A stretch of 64,000 bases of DNA from Owenweeksia sp048267305 (GTDB lineage: Bacteria > Bacteroidota > Bacteroidia > Flavobacteriales > Schleiferiaceae). The translations under genes were made by a program, and so were the position numbers. Below, piece after piece: positions 1 to 9,143 of the stretch; the first letter of the stretch is position 1; the number at the start of each line of letters is the position of its first letter. The DNA lies in the NCBI GenBank assembly GCA_048267305.1, contig JBLWXT010000011.1:62001-126000 (forward strand). Reading direction: 5' to 3'. The notes below the pieces were generated by a model, which was not told the origin of the DNA, did no database searches, and was given only the letters and a program-made list of their open reading frames with translations.

Positions 1-63
1 GTCAATATGGCGCTGCATCTCACTTTTGTCACCACCTGTCAATACTTTTAGTTTATCCAACAT
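1..63 (-). CDS. Start of an unknown gene, cut by the left edge
   Basis: An ATG at 63 opens a reading frame that runs to the window edge without a stop, giving 21 residues (begins MLDKLKVLTGG, then a charged stretch). Nothing recognisable is in so short a piece. The upstream bases contain a TAGCTTTA element close to the TAnnTTTG promoter consensus, which supports a real start. It is transcribed in the same direction as the esterase gene to its right, but a terminator-like hairpin lies between them. Confidence 0.5.
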   Translation of the reverse strand, partial: MLDKLKVLTGGDKSEMQRHID

Positions 64-162
64 TTACTAAGTTGTTAAGGGGGTAAAGCTATAACAAAAT
101 GAAATCTTAGCACGAACTGCCGGGTAGCTAGTTTTGTGAAATTGATATTTGCTTAAAAGGAA

Positions 163-191
163 AGGCTCGTTCACTATGTGTAAACGAGCCT
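163..191 (-). terminator. Terminator of the secreted esterase gene
   Basis: A 9-bp perfect stem (AGGCTCGTT / AACGAGCCT) with a short loop lies just past the stop of the gene ending at 215. On the minus strand it is followed by TTTCCTTTT, an interrupted T run. Confidence 0.65.
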
Positions 192-214
192 CGTGAGTAA
201 ATAACTTAGTATTC

Positions 215-1261
215 TTATTCAATTATCAATCTTCCCTGCCTGAGGCTTATTCCGTTTTCCATTTCCACAATGTAGGTTCCGGTCTTAAGTTTTTTTACAT
301 CGATGCTTATAACACCATCCTTATCAGGATGTACTTTTTCGGAAATAACAATGGCCCCTTTTGCATCAGTAATACGAACCTTCTGCTCCAGGATAGAGGC
401 TGTAAATATGCTTAACCGAACCTCTCCATTTTGTTTTAGCGGGTTGGGATATAGATCTAAATCATTATCCATAACAATAGGATAGTGCCGTACATCCAGC
501 CTTGTGATACTGTCATTATAGGCCTGCACAGAATCCTTATAAACGAAGGTGGAATCTAGCTGAAAACAGTTTACGGAATCTATCCAGTTAAAAGCTCCAG
601 TAAGGATGCTGTTTCTATTGGGGAAGTCAATGGTGTGACCAACTCCCGGCATCAATAGGGTATTAAGAATAGCTCCCTTAATATTCATTTCATTTACCAG
701 GGGCGTGTATCGGGTATTGGGGCTGTCATTGCCTCCATGTATTATAAATACAGCCTTTCTTTTTGCATTTGCAGAAAATGATGCGATGGGAGATGAACCA
801 TTGATGGCTGCGCCAATAGGTAAAAAGCCGCCAAACCTTTGGGCGTGATTTAAGCCATAGGTGTAAGTGGTGAGGCCGCCCCAGCTAAACCCCATTACAT
901 AAGTTTTGGCAGTATCTACAGCATACCAAACCAACATAGAGTCCAGCAAGGCTGAGGTGAATGCCGTGTCTATGGGGTCGTCAATTCGTCCATCAGGCCC
1001 CCCATCCGGGCATAGCAGCAATAGGTTATTTGCTTCCGCAAAGTTCACCAAAGTATCACACCACGAAGTCGCATTCCAACGGGCAGTATTTAGAGGATGC
1101 AGCCCAAGCATCAATTTGGCTGGAGTGGAGGCATTATATCCGGAAGGGATGTAAATAGAGTATAACTTGTTTTGAGTTTGAAAGTTGAAACTGGAATTTA
1201 TTCTTTGCTGAGCCATCAAAAAGGCTGGAGCGAGGAGAAATAGGAATAAGATTTTTTTCAT
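215..1261 (-). CDS. Secreted alpha/beta-hydrolase (LpqC/PHB-depolymerase-like esterase) with T9SS type A sorting domain
   Basis: Predicted extracellular serine esterase of 348 residues. The chosen ATG start gives a Sec signal peptide (MKKILFLFLLAPAFLMAQQ); a longer reading would need a TTG. The hydrolase body has the nucleophile elbow GFSWGG (Ser about 126), an Asp-rich stretch and a late His in GVGHTIDFPN, consistent with a Ser-Asp-His triad. The order resembles the poly(3-hydroxybutyrate) depolymerase/feruloyl esterase group. The last ~75 residues (from LDLYPNPL to the C-terminal GRLIIE) match the type A sorting domain of type IX secretion substrates, so the product is probably exported and surface-attached or released. 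The substrate cannot be told. It is divergent from the acyltransferase gene. Confidence 0.85.
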   Translation of the reverse strand: MKKILFLFLLAPAFLMAQQRINSSFNFQTQNKLYSIYIPSGYNASTPAKLMLGLHPLNTARWNATSWCDTLVNFAEANNLLLLCPDGGPDGRIDDPIDTAFTSALLDSMLVWYAVDTAKTYVMGFSWGGLTTYTYGLNHAQRFGGFLPIGAAINGSSPIASFSANAKRKAVFIIHGGNDSPNTRYTPLVNEMNIKGAILNTLLMPGVGHTIDFPNRNSILTGAFNWIDSVNCFQLDSTFVYKDSVQAYNDSITRLDVRHYPIVMDNDLDLYPNPLKQNGEVRLSIFTASILEQKVRITDAKGAIVISEKVHPDKDGVISIDVKKLKTGTYIVEMENGISLRQGRLIIE

Positions 1262-1337
1262 AATGAGCTTATTTGAGTGCAAGCTATGGAAACGAGTGTA
1301 TGGAATTGTCGTATTGGCGATATAAGCCCTGGGGAAT

Positions 1338-1961
1338 GTGATTCAGAAATGGAATCCCATATCTAAATTAGGGATGGTTACTTTTGAAGTTAAAATAAGT
1401 GGCTTGAAGAAATTTTTTGGAAATCTGATTTTTAAACTCCTAGGCTGGAAATGTAACGTTATTGTAACTGATGAAATGAAGCACAGTGTAATGATAGCGG
1501 CCCCACATACAACCAACTGGGATTTTTTGTTTGTAATAGGGGCTTTTTGGATAATGGGGGTGGATGTACGATTTTTTATAAAAGACAACTATACCAAGGG
1601 GCCTTTTGGATTTATATTTAAAGCTCTTGGCGCACTGGGGGTGGATCGCTCCAAAGCCAAAAACGGTTTAACGGACTATGCCATTGATCGCCTAAAGGAA
1701 AACGATGAGTTGGTGGTGTTGGTGCCGGCAGAAGGAACCCGAAAGCGAGTGGATAAGTGGCGAACAGGGTTTTATAGAATTGCCACAGAAGCCGGGGTGC
1801 CGATCAGCCTTGGTTATCTGGATTACGAAAAAAAAGAGGCAGGAGTGGCAGATGTGTTCTACCCGTCAGGGGATTTTGAAAAGGACATGCTGCATATACA
1901 AGAGGTGTACAGGCCTATAAAGGGAAAAAACACGGATAATTATAATACCAGCATCTTTTAA
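1338..1961 (+). CDS. 1-acyl-glycerol-3-phosphate acyltransferase family protein (PlsC-like)
   Basis: Membrane-associated acyltransferase of 207 residues that probably moves an acyl chain onto a lysophospholipid or related lipid. It has the family motif HX4D as HTTNWD (His57, Asp62) and the acceptor motif EGTR at 132-135. The start is uncertain: GTG at 1338 gives the full form, and an ATG at 1374 (MVTFEV) would drop 12 residues without touching the motifs. There is no partner gene. The length and the single catalytic domain fit the small PlsC-like group found in Bacteroidota. The exact substrate is not known. Confidence 0.85.
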   Translation: MIQKWNPISKLGMVTFEVKISGLKKFFGNLIFKLLGWKCNVIVTDEMKHSVMIAAPHTTNWDFLFVIGAFWIMGVDVRFFIKDNYTKGPFGFIFKALGALGVDRSKAKNGLTDYAIDRLKENDELVVLVPAEGTRKRVDKWRTGFYRIATEAGVPISLGYLDYEKKEAGVADVFYPSGDFEKDMLHIQEVYRPIKGKNTDNYNTSIF

Positions 1962-2060
1962 CGGAATTAATTCTGAGAGCATATTTATTGGCTTAACAAA
2001 TATTTAATGGTTAGCTGCTTGTACAAACGAACATCTCAGCATATTTTTGCCGCCCAAATA

Positions 2061-2486
2061 ATGAAGGCATTGATAAAGTACGTCTTATCTTTCCTGATCA
2101 TCCTGTGGAGCGGATTTGTTAATTTCAACAACCCTGATACAGAGCAAAGCTTAGTTAGCCATTCGTCTTATGATGCTGCCAGCCAGGCACACCTAAACGA
2201 ATTTGGGCTGGTTCAGTTTCAACGTACTCTCATTTCTGTTCCTTCTTCCAACTCCAAACATCCCGTTTTTGAAATAGAGGCTACCGAAACCGAGATAGAG
2301 GAAAGTCGGGATTTTTCTTCTCCAAACACTTTGGCCAGTGCCAGTCTCTTTACTTCTTCTTTGGCCGCAGTAGGCCAGGGGCTTTTTCTTCATGGTGCCA
2401 ATCAGGCCGGGTATTGCCGGGATCATTTCTCCTTTTTTACATCTTTTAGTGCCCTTTATATCAAGTTTCGAGTCATTAGACTTTGA
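2061..2486 (+). CDS. Small predicted exported protein, function unknown
   Basis: 141 residues from the ATG at 2061; the reading frame extends 18 codons further upstream without a better start. The N-terminus is a hydrophobic segment (MKALIKYVLSFLIILWSGF) that could be a signal peptide or anchor. A mid region rich in Glu/Thr/Ser follows, then a second moderately hydrophobic stretch (LASASLFTSSLAAVGQGLFL) and a basic tail ending KFRVIRL. No family was recognised. It sits 156 bp before the efflux operon on the same strand and may be co-regulated with it. It could be a real lineage-specific gene; the length and signal-like start are the only support. Confidence 0.5.
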   Translation: MKALIKYVLSFLIILWSGFVNFNNPDTEQSLVSHSSYDAASQAHLNEFGLVQFQRTLISVPSSNSKHPVFEIEATETEIEESRDFSSPNTLASASLFTSSLAAVGQGLFLHGANQAGYCRDHFSFFTSFSALYIKFRVIRL

Positions 2487-2642
2487 TTTAAGGTTCTAAA
2501 CTGGCATAAGCAGCCATCCCGTCACGGGATTTTTGTTTTGCCCATTTAATTCTGCCACGAGCAGTACCAATTCCCCGTGCATTCCATGCACATTTCTCAA
2601 ACAATTATTTACGGTAAAATCGCCCTAAGGGGTAATGTAAAC

Positions 2643-3725
2643 ATGAAAAAAATACCCACGCTTATAGCTGTGTGTGCCCTGTTGGGCCTGGCAGGCTGCA
2701 AGCAACACAAACACGAAAAAGAAGAAAACACAAGTTTTTTAGTGACCAGCCCATTGCGTACGGACACTTCAATCACCAAGGATTACGTGAGTCAGATTCA
2801 CTCTATTCAACACATTGAACTCAGAGCCCAGGAAAGGGGCTACCTGGAAAAGATATATGTGGATGAAGGACAGTTTGTAAAAAAAGGCCAATTGCTGTTT
2901 CAGATTATGCCTAAGCTATATCAGGCAGAACAGCAGAGTGCCAGGGCTGAAGCCGACTTCGCGGAAATTGAATATCAAAACACAAAACAGTTGGCAGACA
3001 GTAATGTGGTGGCTCCAAATGAGCTGGCCATGGCTAAAGCCAAGTTAGCCAAGGCCAATGCAGAGTTGGCCATGGCAAATGTTCATTTGAGCTTTACAGA
3101 AATCAGAGCGCCCTTTGACGGTTTTATAGGCCGTTTTCATGTAAGACTGGGAAGTTTACTGGACGAAGGAGAGCTGCTGACCAATCTTTCGGACAATAGC
3201 CAAATGTGGGTGTATTTTAATGTGCCCGAGGCCGAATATCTCGAATACAGAGCTGTGGTAAAGAAGGAAGGCGATATGAAGGTTGGGCTGGTGATGGCCA
3301 ATAATAAACCCTTTGGATATACGGGATTGGTGAAAACCATTGAATCGGATTTTAACAATGAAACCGGCAACATAGCTTTCAGGGCCACCTTTCCAAATCC
3401 TGATGGGCTTTTGCGTCACGGAGAAACTGGTAATGTGGTAGTTACCGAGCCTCTTGAAAATACCCTTCTTATTCCTCAGAAAACAACTTTTGAGGTGCTG
3501 GACAAACGCTATGTTTTTGTAGTGGACGAAAACGGTGTATTGCACTCAAGGGAAATCTCCGTACAGGCAGAAATGCCGCACATCTACGCAATATCCGGGG
3601 GCTTGAAGGAGAACGATAAGATTTTGCTGGAGGGCTTGCGTTTGGTACGCGAAAATGGCAAAATCGAATACGAATTTGTGTCGCCCGAAAAGGCTCTTGG
3701 CGATTTGGATCTATACGCTGAATAA
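2643..3725 (+). CDS. RND efflux pump periplasmic adaptor lipoprotein (MexE/AcrA family)
   Basis: Membrane-fusion protein of 360 residues linking the inner-membrane pump to the outer-membrane channel. The ATG at 2643 was chosen because it gives a lipoprotein signal peptide with lipobox LAGC (Cys19). After it come the barrel-sandwich/lipoyl halves (IYVDEGQFVKKGQLLF and IRAPFDGFIGRFHVRLG), a helical hairpin rich in Ala/Lys between them (about 80-145), then the beta-barrel and membrane-proximal domains. It is followed 23 bp later by the pump gene and then the channel gene, a classic three-gene operon. The substrate (drug, detergent, metabolite) cannot be read from sequence. Confidence 0.95.
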   Translation: MKKIPTLIAVCALLGLAGCKQHKHEKEENTSFLVTSPLRTDTSITKDYVSQIHSIQHIELRAQERGYLEKIYVDEGQFVKKGQLLFQIMPKLYQAEQQSARAEADFAEIEYQNTKQLADSNVVAPNELAMAKAKLAKANAELAMANVHLSFTEIRAPFDGFIGRFHVRLGSLLDEGELLTNLSDNSQMWVYFNVPEAEYLEYRAVVKKEGDMKVGLVMANNKPFGYTGLVKTIESDFNNETGNIAFRATFPNPDGLLRHGETGNVVVTEPLENTLLIPQKTTFEVLDKRYVFVVDENGVLHSREISVQAEMPHIYAISGGLKENDKILLEGLRLVRENGKIEYEFVSPEKALGDLDLYAE

Positions 3726-3748
3726 TCAAAATCTTAAAAGAAGAAGTT

Positions 3749-6700
3749 ATGTTCAGTAAATTCATTCGCAGACCTGTATTGGCTATCGTTATTTCTATCA
3801 TGATTGTGTTTGTGGGCTCCCTGGCTATTAGGCAGTTGCCCATTTCTCAGTTTCCACAAATTGCTCCTACCACGGTAAGCATATTTATAGCCTATCCTGG
3901 TGCCAGTGCTGATGTACTGGTGAAATCCACGCTTATTACACTGGAGAATTCCATCAATGGTGTACAGGATATGCGCTATATGGCTACAGATGCCACAAGT
4001 GCAGGTGAGGCTACGATCAACGTCATATTTGAGCCCGGAACAGACCCCAATCAGGCGGTTATCCGGGTAAAAACAAGGGTGGATCAGGTGATGCCGCTAT
4101 TGCCGGAGCTGGTGCAGCGTGAAGGTGTGGTTATTACACCCATTCAGCCCAGTATGTTGATGTATGTCAATCTGTATTCGGAAAATGAAAGCATGGATGA
4201 AAAGTTCCTGTACAACTATGCTAACGTAAATATGATCCCCGAGCTCAATAGGATAAAGGGGGTGGCAAGATCGCAGATTCTCGGCAGCCGTACCTATGCC
4301 ATGAGATTGTGGCTAAACCCCGATCGGATGAGGGCCTATCACATTTCGGTGGAGGAAGTGATGGAGGCCCTGGCTGAACAGAGTATTGTAGGCCGTCCCG
4401 GTAGAGTAGGGCAAAGCTCCGGTATTGCTGCCCAGTCGTTGGAATATGTACTTACCTATAAGGGTAGGTTTAATGAGCCGGAGCAATATGAAAACCTGAT
4501 CATTCGTGCCAATTCTGAAGGTGAAAGTATCCGTTTAAAGGATATTGGTAAAGCGGAGCTGGGCAGTGAGTTTTTTGATATCTACTCCAATTTGGATGGA
4601 AAGCCCTCGGCAGCAATTGTGCTCAAGCAGAATTATGGCAGTAATGCCAGTGATGTTATAGCTCAGGTGAAAACTCAGTTGGAGGATATGAAGGCCAGTT
4701 TCCCTCCCGGGATGGATTATAAAATCAGTTATGATGTGTCAAAGTTTTTGGATGCATCTATTGAACAGGTGGTGCATACGCTGCGCGATGCCCTTATACT
4801 GGTAGCACTGGTAGTATTCATTTTCCTGGGAGACTGGCGCTCTACCTTGATACCTATCCTGGCGGTACCAGTATCCTTAGTGGGGGCATTTTTTGTCTTT
4901 CAGTTTTTTGGACTTTCCATAAATCTCGTTACTCTGTTTGCATTGGTATTGGCCATAGGTATAGTAGTGGACAATGCCATTGTTGTTGTGGAGGGCGTAC
5001 ATGCCAAATTTGAGGAGGAGCCGGATATTACACCTTATCAGGCAGTTAAAAAGGTACTTGCCGAAATCAGTGGAGCCATCATTGCCATTACACTGGTAAT
5101 GGTTGCCGTATTTATCCCATTGATATTTATGACCGGGCCTACAGGTGTTTTTTATCGGCAGTTTTCCATCACTATGGCCACTTCCATTGTGCTTTCCGGT
5201 ATAGTGGCACTTACTCTTACCCCGGTACTTTGCGCCATGTTGCTCAAAAATGAACATGGAAAACCCAGGAAGGGAAATCTGCTTACCCGATCTCTGGATA
5301 GTTTTAATCGCAGTTTTGATAAAATCACCGGAAGATATGTGAATGTATTGAGGCGAATAGTGAGCCGAAAATGGTTAACATGGGGGATTTTACTGGCTTT
5401 TTGCGTAGGTATATTTTTAGAAAGCAAGGTTCTGCCTTCGGGCTTTATCCCTAGTGAAGATCAGGGAACCATTTATGCCATTATCCAAACTCCTCCGGGT
5501 GCAACCCTCGAGAGAACCAATAAGGTATCTCAACAACTTCAGAAGATTTGTGAAGAAATAGACGGGGTTGAGTCGGTGTCTTCTTTAGCGGGATATGAAA
5601 TTATGACCGAAGGTCGTGGGTCTAATGCCGGCACTTGCCTTATCAACCTTAAGCCATGGTCGGAGCGTGAACATTCCGTAAATGAAATAATGGAAGAACT
5701 GGAGGAGGAATCCAAGGGTTTGGGTGCGGTGATCGAGTTTTTTGAGCCACCAGCCATTCCAGGCTTTGGGTCTTCAGGTGGTTTCTCCATGCGATTGCTG
5801 GAAAAAACAGCCAATACCGATTATCAGGAGTTTGATAGAATAAACAAGAAGTTTATGGATGACCTTGGTAAGCGTAAGGAGCTTTCAGGCTTGTTTACCT
5901 TTTTTGCTGCAAACTATCCCCAATATGAGCTGGAAATAGATAATGACCTGGCTATGCAAAAAGGTGTGTCCATTGGCAAGGCCATGGAGAATCTGAACAT
6001 ATTGATAGGTAGTACATACGAGCAGGGCTTTATCAAGTTTGGACGTTTTTTCAAGGTGTATGTCCAGTCTGATCCCAAATTCAGAAGGCTGCCAACGGAT
6101 GTTTTAAAATTGTTTGTAAAGAATGATCATGGCGAAATGGTGCCATATTCAGCTTTTATGAAAATGATAAAAACGCAGGGCCCTAACGAGGTTACCCGCT
6201 ATAATATGTACAATTCAGCCTCCATTCGTGGTCTGCCGGCTAAGGGCTACACTACGGCAGATGCCATCGAGGCCATACGCGAAGTAGCAAAGGAATCCCT
6301 GCCAAAGGGATACGACATCGCCTGGGAGGGACTTTCATATGACGAATCTATTCAGGGTAATGAATCGATATTCATTTTTATCATCGTATTGGTGTTTGTG
6401 TATTTTGTGTTGGCCGCTCAGTACGAGAGTTTCATTATCCCGCTGGCCGTGGTATTCTCACTGCCGGTAGGAGTTTTCGGTTCGTTTATGCTACTTAAGC
6501 TTATGGGCCTTGATAATGACATTTATGCTCAAATTGGTATCATAATGTTGATTGGCCTCCTGGGTAAAAATGCGGTGCTGATTGTTGAGTTTGCCGTTCA
6601 AAAAAGGCAACAGGGGCTCTCTATTTTAGATGCAGCCATAGAAGGTGCCAAAGTGCGTTTTCGCCCTATTTTGATGACCTCCTTCGCTTTTATTGCAGGC

Positions 6701-7006
6701 TTAATTCCGTTGATTATCGCTACCGGAGCAGGTGCCGTAGGTAACCGTACCATTGGGGCTTCTGCCTTGGGTGGTATGTTGTTCGGAACTGTATTCGGAG
6801 TAATTATAGTGCCCGGATTGTACTTCATTTTTGGGAGCCTGGCCGATGGTAGACAGCTTATTCAGTTTGAAGAGGAAGGTACTCTTACAGAGAGTTTGGT
6901 GCATCCGGGTGTGGATGAAAAAACATCTAATAAACTCAGGAGAATGAGAACCCTCATAAAGTTGATGCGGAGAAGAATGAAACGGGGAAACTCTAAAAAT
7001 GATTAA
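3749..7006 (+). CDS. RND efflux pump inner-membrane transporter (HAE1/AcrB-MexF family)
   Basis: Proton-driven drug/lipophile exporter of 1085 residues with the expected 12-helix plan. TM1 is at 10-29, a large periplasmic loop follows, TM2-6 run from about 345, and a second loop and TM7-12 follow. The TM10 Lys of the proton relay is present in GLLGKNAVLIVEFA. In TM4 the usual Asp-Asp pair is Asp408-Asn409 (VVDNAIVVVEGV), so only one of the paired acids is kept. The cytoplasmic tail is long and basic (ends RRRMKRGNSKND). The start is 23 bp after the adaptor gene and the stop is 3 bp before the channel gene. Confidence 0.96.
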   Translation: MFSKFIRRPVLAIVISIMIVFVGSLAIRQLPISQFPQIAPTTVSIFIAYPGASADVLVKSTLITLENSINGVQDMRYMATDATSAGEATINVIFEPGTDPNQAVIRVKTRVDQVMPLLPELVQREGVVITPIQPSMLMYVNLYSENESMDEKFLYNYANVNMIPELNRIKGVARSQILGSRTYAMRLWLNPDRMRAYHISVEEVMEALAEQSIVGRPGRVGQSSGIAAQSLEYVLTYKGRFNEPEQYENLIIRANSEGESIRLKDIGKAELGSEFFDIYSNLDGKPSAAIVLKQNYGSNASDVIAQVKTQLEDMKASFPPGMDYKISYDVSKFLDASIEQVVHTLRDALILVALVVFIFLGDWRSTLIPILAVPVSLVGAFFVFQFFGLSINLVTLFALVLAIGIVVDNAIVVVEGVHAKFEEEPDITPYQAVKKVLAEISGAIIAITLVMVAVFIPLIFMTGPTGVFYRQFSITMATSIVLSGIVALTLTPVLCAMLLKNEHGKPRKGNLLTRSLDSFNRSFDKITGRYVNVLRRIVSRKWLTWGILLAFCVGIFLESKVLPSGFIPSEDQGTIYAIIQTPPGATLERTNKVSQQLQKICEEIDGVESVSSLAGYEIMTEGRGSNAGTCLINLKPWSEREHSVNEIMEELEEESKGLGAVIEFFEPPAIPGFGSSGGFSMRLLEKTANTDYQEFDRINKKFMDDLGKRKELSGLFTFFAANYPQYELEIDNDLAMQKGVSIGKAMENLNILIGSTYEQGFIKFGRFFKVYVQSDPKFRRLPTDVLKLFVKNDHGEMVPYSAFMKMIKTQGPNEVTRYNMYNSASIRGLPAKGYTTADAIEAIREVAKESLPKGYDIAWEGLSYDESIQGNESIFIFIIVLVFVYFVLAAQYESFIIPLAVVFSLPVGVFGSFMLLKLMGLDNDIYAQIGIIMLIGLLGKNAVLIVEFAVQKRQQGLSILDAAIEGAKVRFRPILMTSFAFIAGLIPLIIATGAGAVGNRTIGASALGGMLFGTVFGVIIVPGLYFIFGSLADGRQLIQFEEEGTLTESLVHPGVDEKTSNKLRRMRTLIKLMRRRMKRGNSKND

Positions 7007-7009
7007 GCG

Positions 7010-8458
7010 ATGAAACTGCAATATATGTTTAAGAAAACCAATTATTTTGGAATAGGTTTGGCCTTCGTGTTTTTATCCCTTACGGGATGTAAAACCTTTG
7101 ATGTGGCTACTAAAACGGCAAACCCAAAGGTGCCTGAGAGTTATGTCAACTCTCAGGATACTGTGAATACGGCCAGGGTGCAGTGGAAGGATTATTTTAC
7201 TGATCCCTATCTGAATGCTCTGATTGATACAGCCCTTAAAAATAACCAGGAGCTGAATATCACTTTACAGGAAATGGAGATTGCGAGAAATGAGGTTAGA
7301 GCCAAAAGAGGTGAGTATCTGCCATCTGTTGGATTGCGGGGCGCAGCCGGTTTAGATAAAGTTGGCCGATATACCCGAAATGGAGCGCTTGAGGCTACTA
7401 CGGATATTGAACCTGGCAAGGAATTTCCCGAACCTCTGGGAGATTATATGCTAGGCGCTTTTGCATCATGGGAAGTGGATATTTGGCATAAACTGCGAAA
7501 TGCCAAAAAATCGGCAGTGGCCAGATACCTTGGGAGCATTGAGGGTAAGAACTTTATGGTTACAAACCTTGTGGCTGAAATTGCCAATTCGTACTACGAA
7601 CTACTGGCGCTTGATAATGAGCTGGAAATAGTAAGGCAGAACATCGAAATACAGAGTAATGCACTGCGCATTGTTAAGATGCAAAAGCGGGCGGCACGTG
7701 TTACGGAGTTGGCTGTAACCAGGTTTGAAGCTCAGGTTTTAAATACCAAAGGTTTACAGTACGAGATTCAGCAGGAAATTACAGAAACCGAGAACAAGAT
7801 TAATTTTTTGTTGGGGAGGTATCCCCAGCCTATCCTTCGTGATTCAGAAAATTTTATAAAGCTGAAGCCCGATACTGTTTATGCAGGCATCCCGTCACAA
7901 TTGCTGGAAAACCGCCCGGATATCAGGCAGGCCGAACTTGATTTGGTAGCAGCCAAGCTGGATGTGAAAGTGGCAAAAGCCCAATTTTATCCATCGCTTG
8001 ATCTTAATGCAGGCGTAGGTTTACAGGCTTTTAATCCCACCTATTTGGTGCAAACACCACAATCGCTGCTTTATTCCCTTGCGGGTGATTTAAGTGCTCC
8101 GCTGATCAACCGTAATGCGATAAAGGCCATGTATTACAGTGCCAATGCCCAACAGATACAGGCTGTTTACAATTACGAGCGAACTATACTTAATGCCTAT
8201 ATAGAAGTGGCTAATCAGCTTTCCAAAATGGGGAATATGAAAAAGAGCTATGAGCTAAAGGAGCAGGAAGTACAGGCGCTGGCGGAGTCTGTAACGATAT
8301 CCAACAATCTGTTTAGATCGGCCAGAGCAGACTACATGGAGGTGTTGCTTACGCAACGTGAGGCTCTGGAGTCGAGGTTTGACCTTATAGAAACCAGGCA
8401 GCAACAAATGAGCGCCTTTGTGCATATGTACCAGGCGCTTGGCGGAGGCTGGGAATAA
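7010..8458 (+). CDS. TolC/NodT-family outer-membrane efflux lipoprotein
   Basis: Outer-membrane channel of 482 residues that completes the RND system. The signal peptide ends in a lipobox LTGC (Cys27 from the ATG at 7010; an internal ATG at 7025 is also possible). Two similar helical repeats typical of OEP proteins are visible, each ending in an alpha-barrel segment. The second contains the signature region RPDIRQAELDLVAAKLDVKV. The long coiled-coil helices around 165-225 and 385-465 are rich in Ala, Glu and Gln. The ATG lies 3 bp after the pump stop, so translation is probably coupled. The operon ends in a strong terminator. Confidence 0.95.
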   Translation: MKLQYMFKKTNYFGIGLAFVFLSLTGCKTFDVATKTANPKVPESYVNSQDTVNTARVQWKDYFTDPYLNALIDTALKNNQELNITLQEMEIARNEVRAKRGEYLPSVGLRGAAGLDKVGRYTRNGALEATTDIEPGKEFPEPLGDYMLGAFASWEVDIWHKLRNAKKSAVARYLGSIEGKNFMVTNLVAEIANSYYELLALDNELEIVRQNIEIQSNALRIVKMQKRAARVTELAVTRFEAQVLNTKGLQYEIQQEITETENKINFLLGRYPQPILRDSENFIKLKPDTVYAGIPSQLLENRPDIRQAELDLVAAKLDVKVAKAQFYPSLDLNAGVGLQAFNPTYLVQTPQSLLYSLAGDLSAPLINRNAIKAMYYSANAQQIQAVYNYERTILNAYIEVANQLSKMGNMKKSYELKEQEVQALAESVTISNNLFRSARADYMEVLLTQREALESRFDLIETRQQQMSAFVHMYQALGGGWE

Positions 8459-8490
8459 GTTTGTTTTTGTTTTGCGTTACATAGTGAAGG

Positions 8491-8519
8491 CCGCCTCGGG
8501 AAACCGAGGCGGTTTTTTT
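8491..8519 (+). terminator. Terminator of the RND efflux operon
   Basis: A perfect 9-bp GC-rich stem CCGCCTCGG / CCGAGGCGG with a GAAA loop is followed by seven T residues, 32 bp past the channel gene stop. It is a canonical intrinsic terminator. Confidence 0.93.
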
Positions 8520-8658
8520 ATTAATTCCTCCCGCTAAAAGGTCTGCAATTTCAGGAGCACCTTCGATTGTATGTTTTATGCATGATTTTATTATTTGTGT
8601 GAATTATAATTTCACGACAAAACTAAATCGAAAGATACCCCAGGAAATAGACAAAGGT

Positions 8659-8976
8659 TCACTTATGGGCATTGCGATATGCAGTAGGGCTTAAACCTGT
8701 TTTTGTTTTAAAAATTCTACTGAAGTAATATTCATCCTCAAAGTTCATATCGAAGGCAATTTGCTTTATGGCCTTTTCGGTGTTGGAAAGGAGCTGCTTG
8801 CTATGGTTTATTTGCTTTTGAAGTAATATTTGACAGGGGGGAGGGGCGTTAAGCTTTTTTGAAATTTTGCTCAAGTACTTTGGTTTAACGTCTAATTGTC
8901 TTTCGTAAAAAGCGATGTCGTGCTCTTGGATAAAGTTTTCGTCAATGAGTATTTTAAATTTTTCGAGTATGTCCAT
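8659..8976 (-). CDS. AraC-type DNA-binding domain protein, stand-alone
   Basis: 105-residue protein made almost only of an AraC/XylS two-helix-turn-helix unit. The second HTH reads IKQIAFDMNFEDEYYFSRIFKTKTGLSPTAYR (from about 68), the family signature. There is no ligand-binding or dimerisation domain of normal size in front; about 40 N-terminal residues precede the first HTH. AraC regulators are usually near 280 residues, so this is a minimal form. A short form is also what remains when a sensor domain is lost, but no remains of one are visible upstream. It follows the efflux operon tail-to-tail and could regulate it, which is an inference from position only. Confidence 0.8.
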   Translation of the reverse strand: MDILEKFKILIDENFIQEHDIAFYERQLDVKPKYLSKISKKLNAPPPCQILLQKQINHSKQLLSNTEKAIKQIAFDMNFEDEYYFSRIFKTKTGLSPTAYRNAHK

Positions 8977-9080
8977 TTTTATAATTTTTTACCACTCGTT
9001 TATATCGGTAGGTGGCAAATACAAATTCCATCAGGTATTTGTAACCGAAGGCTAAATGTTTAAGTGTCGGAAACATAATC

Positions 9081-9124
9081 GTAACAAAAAACCCCAATTT
9101 GGTTTAACCAAATTGGGGTTTTTA
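9081..9124 (-). terminator. Terminator of rpoD (perfect palindrome, works both ways)
   Basis: AACCCCAATTTGGTT (9090-9104) and its perfect complement (9106-9120) are separated by one base. The run TTTTTTG follows on the minus strand and TTTTTA on the plus strand. It sits 20 bp past the rpoD stop and may also stop plus-strand transcription. Confidence 0.9.
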
Positions 9125-9143
9125 TACTTTCTAAAACTGAAAA

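Noticed and set aside
6701..7021. 106-codon minus-strand open frame over the pump gene end
   Set aside because: Antisense shadow of the RND transporter; His/Ser-rich without family.
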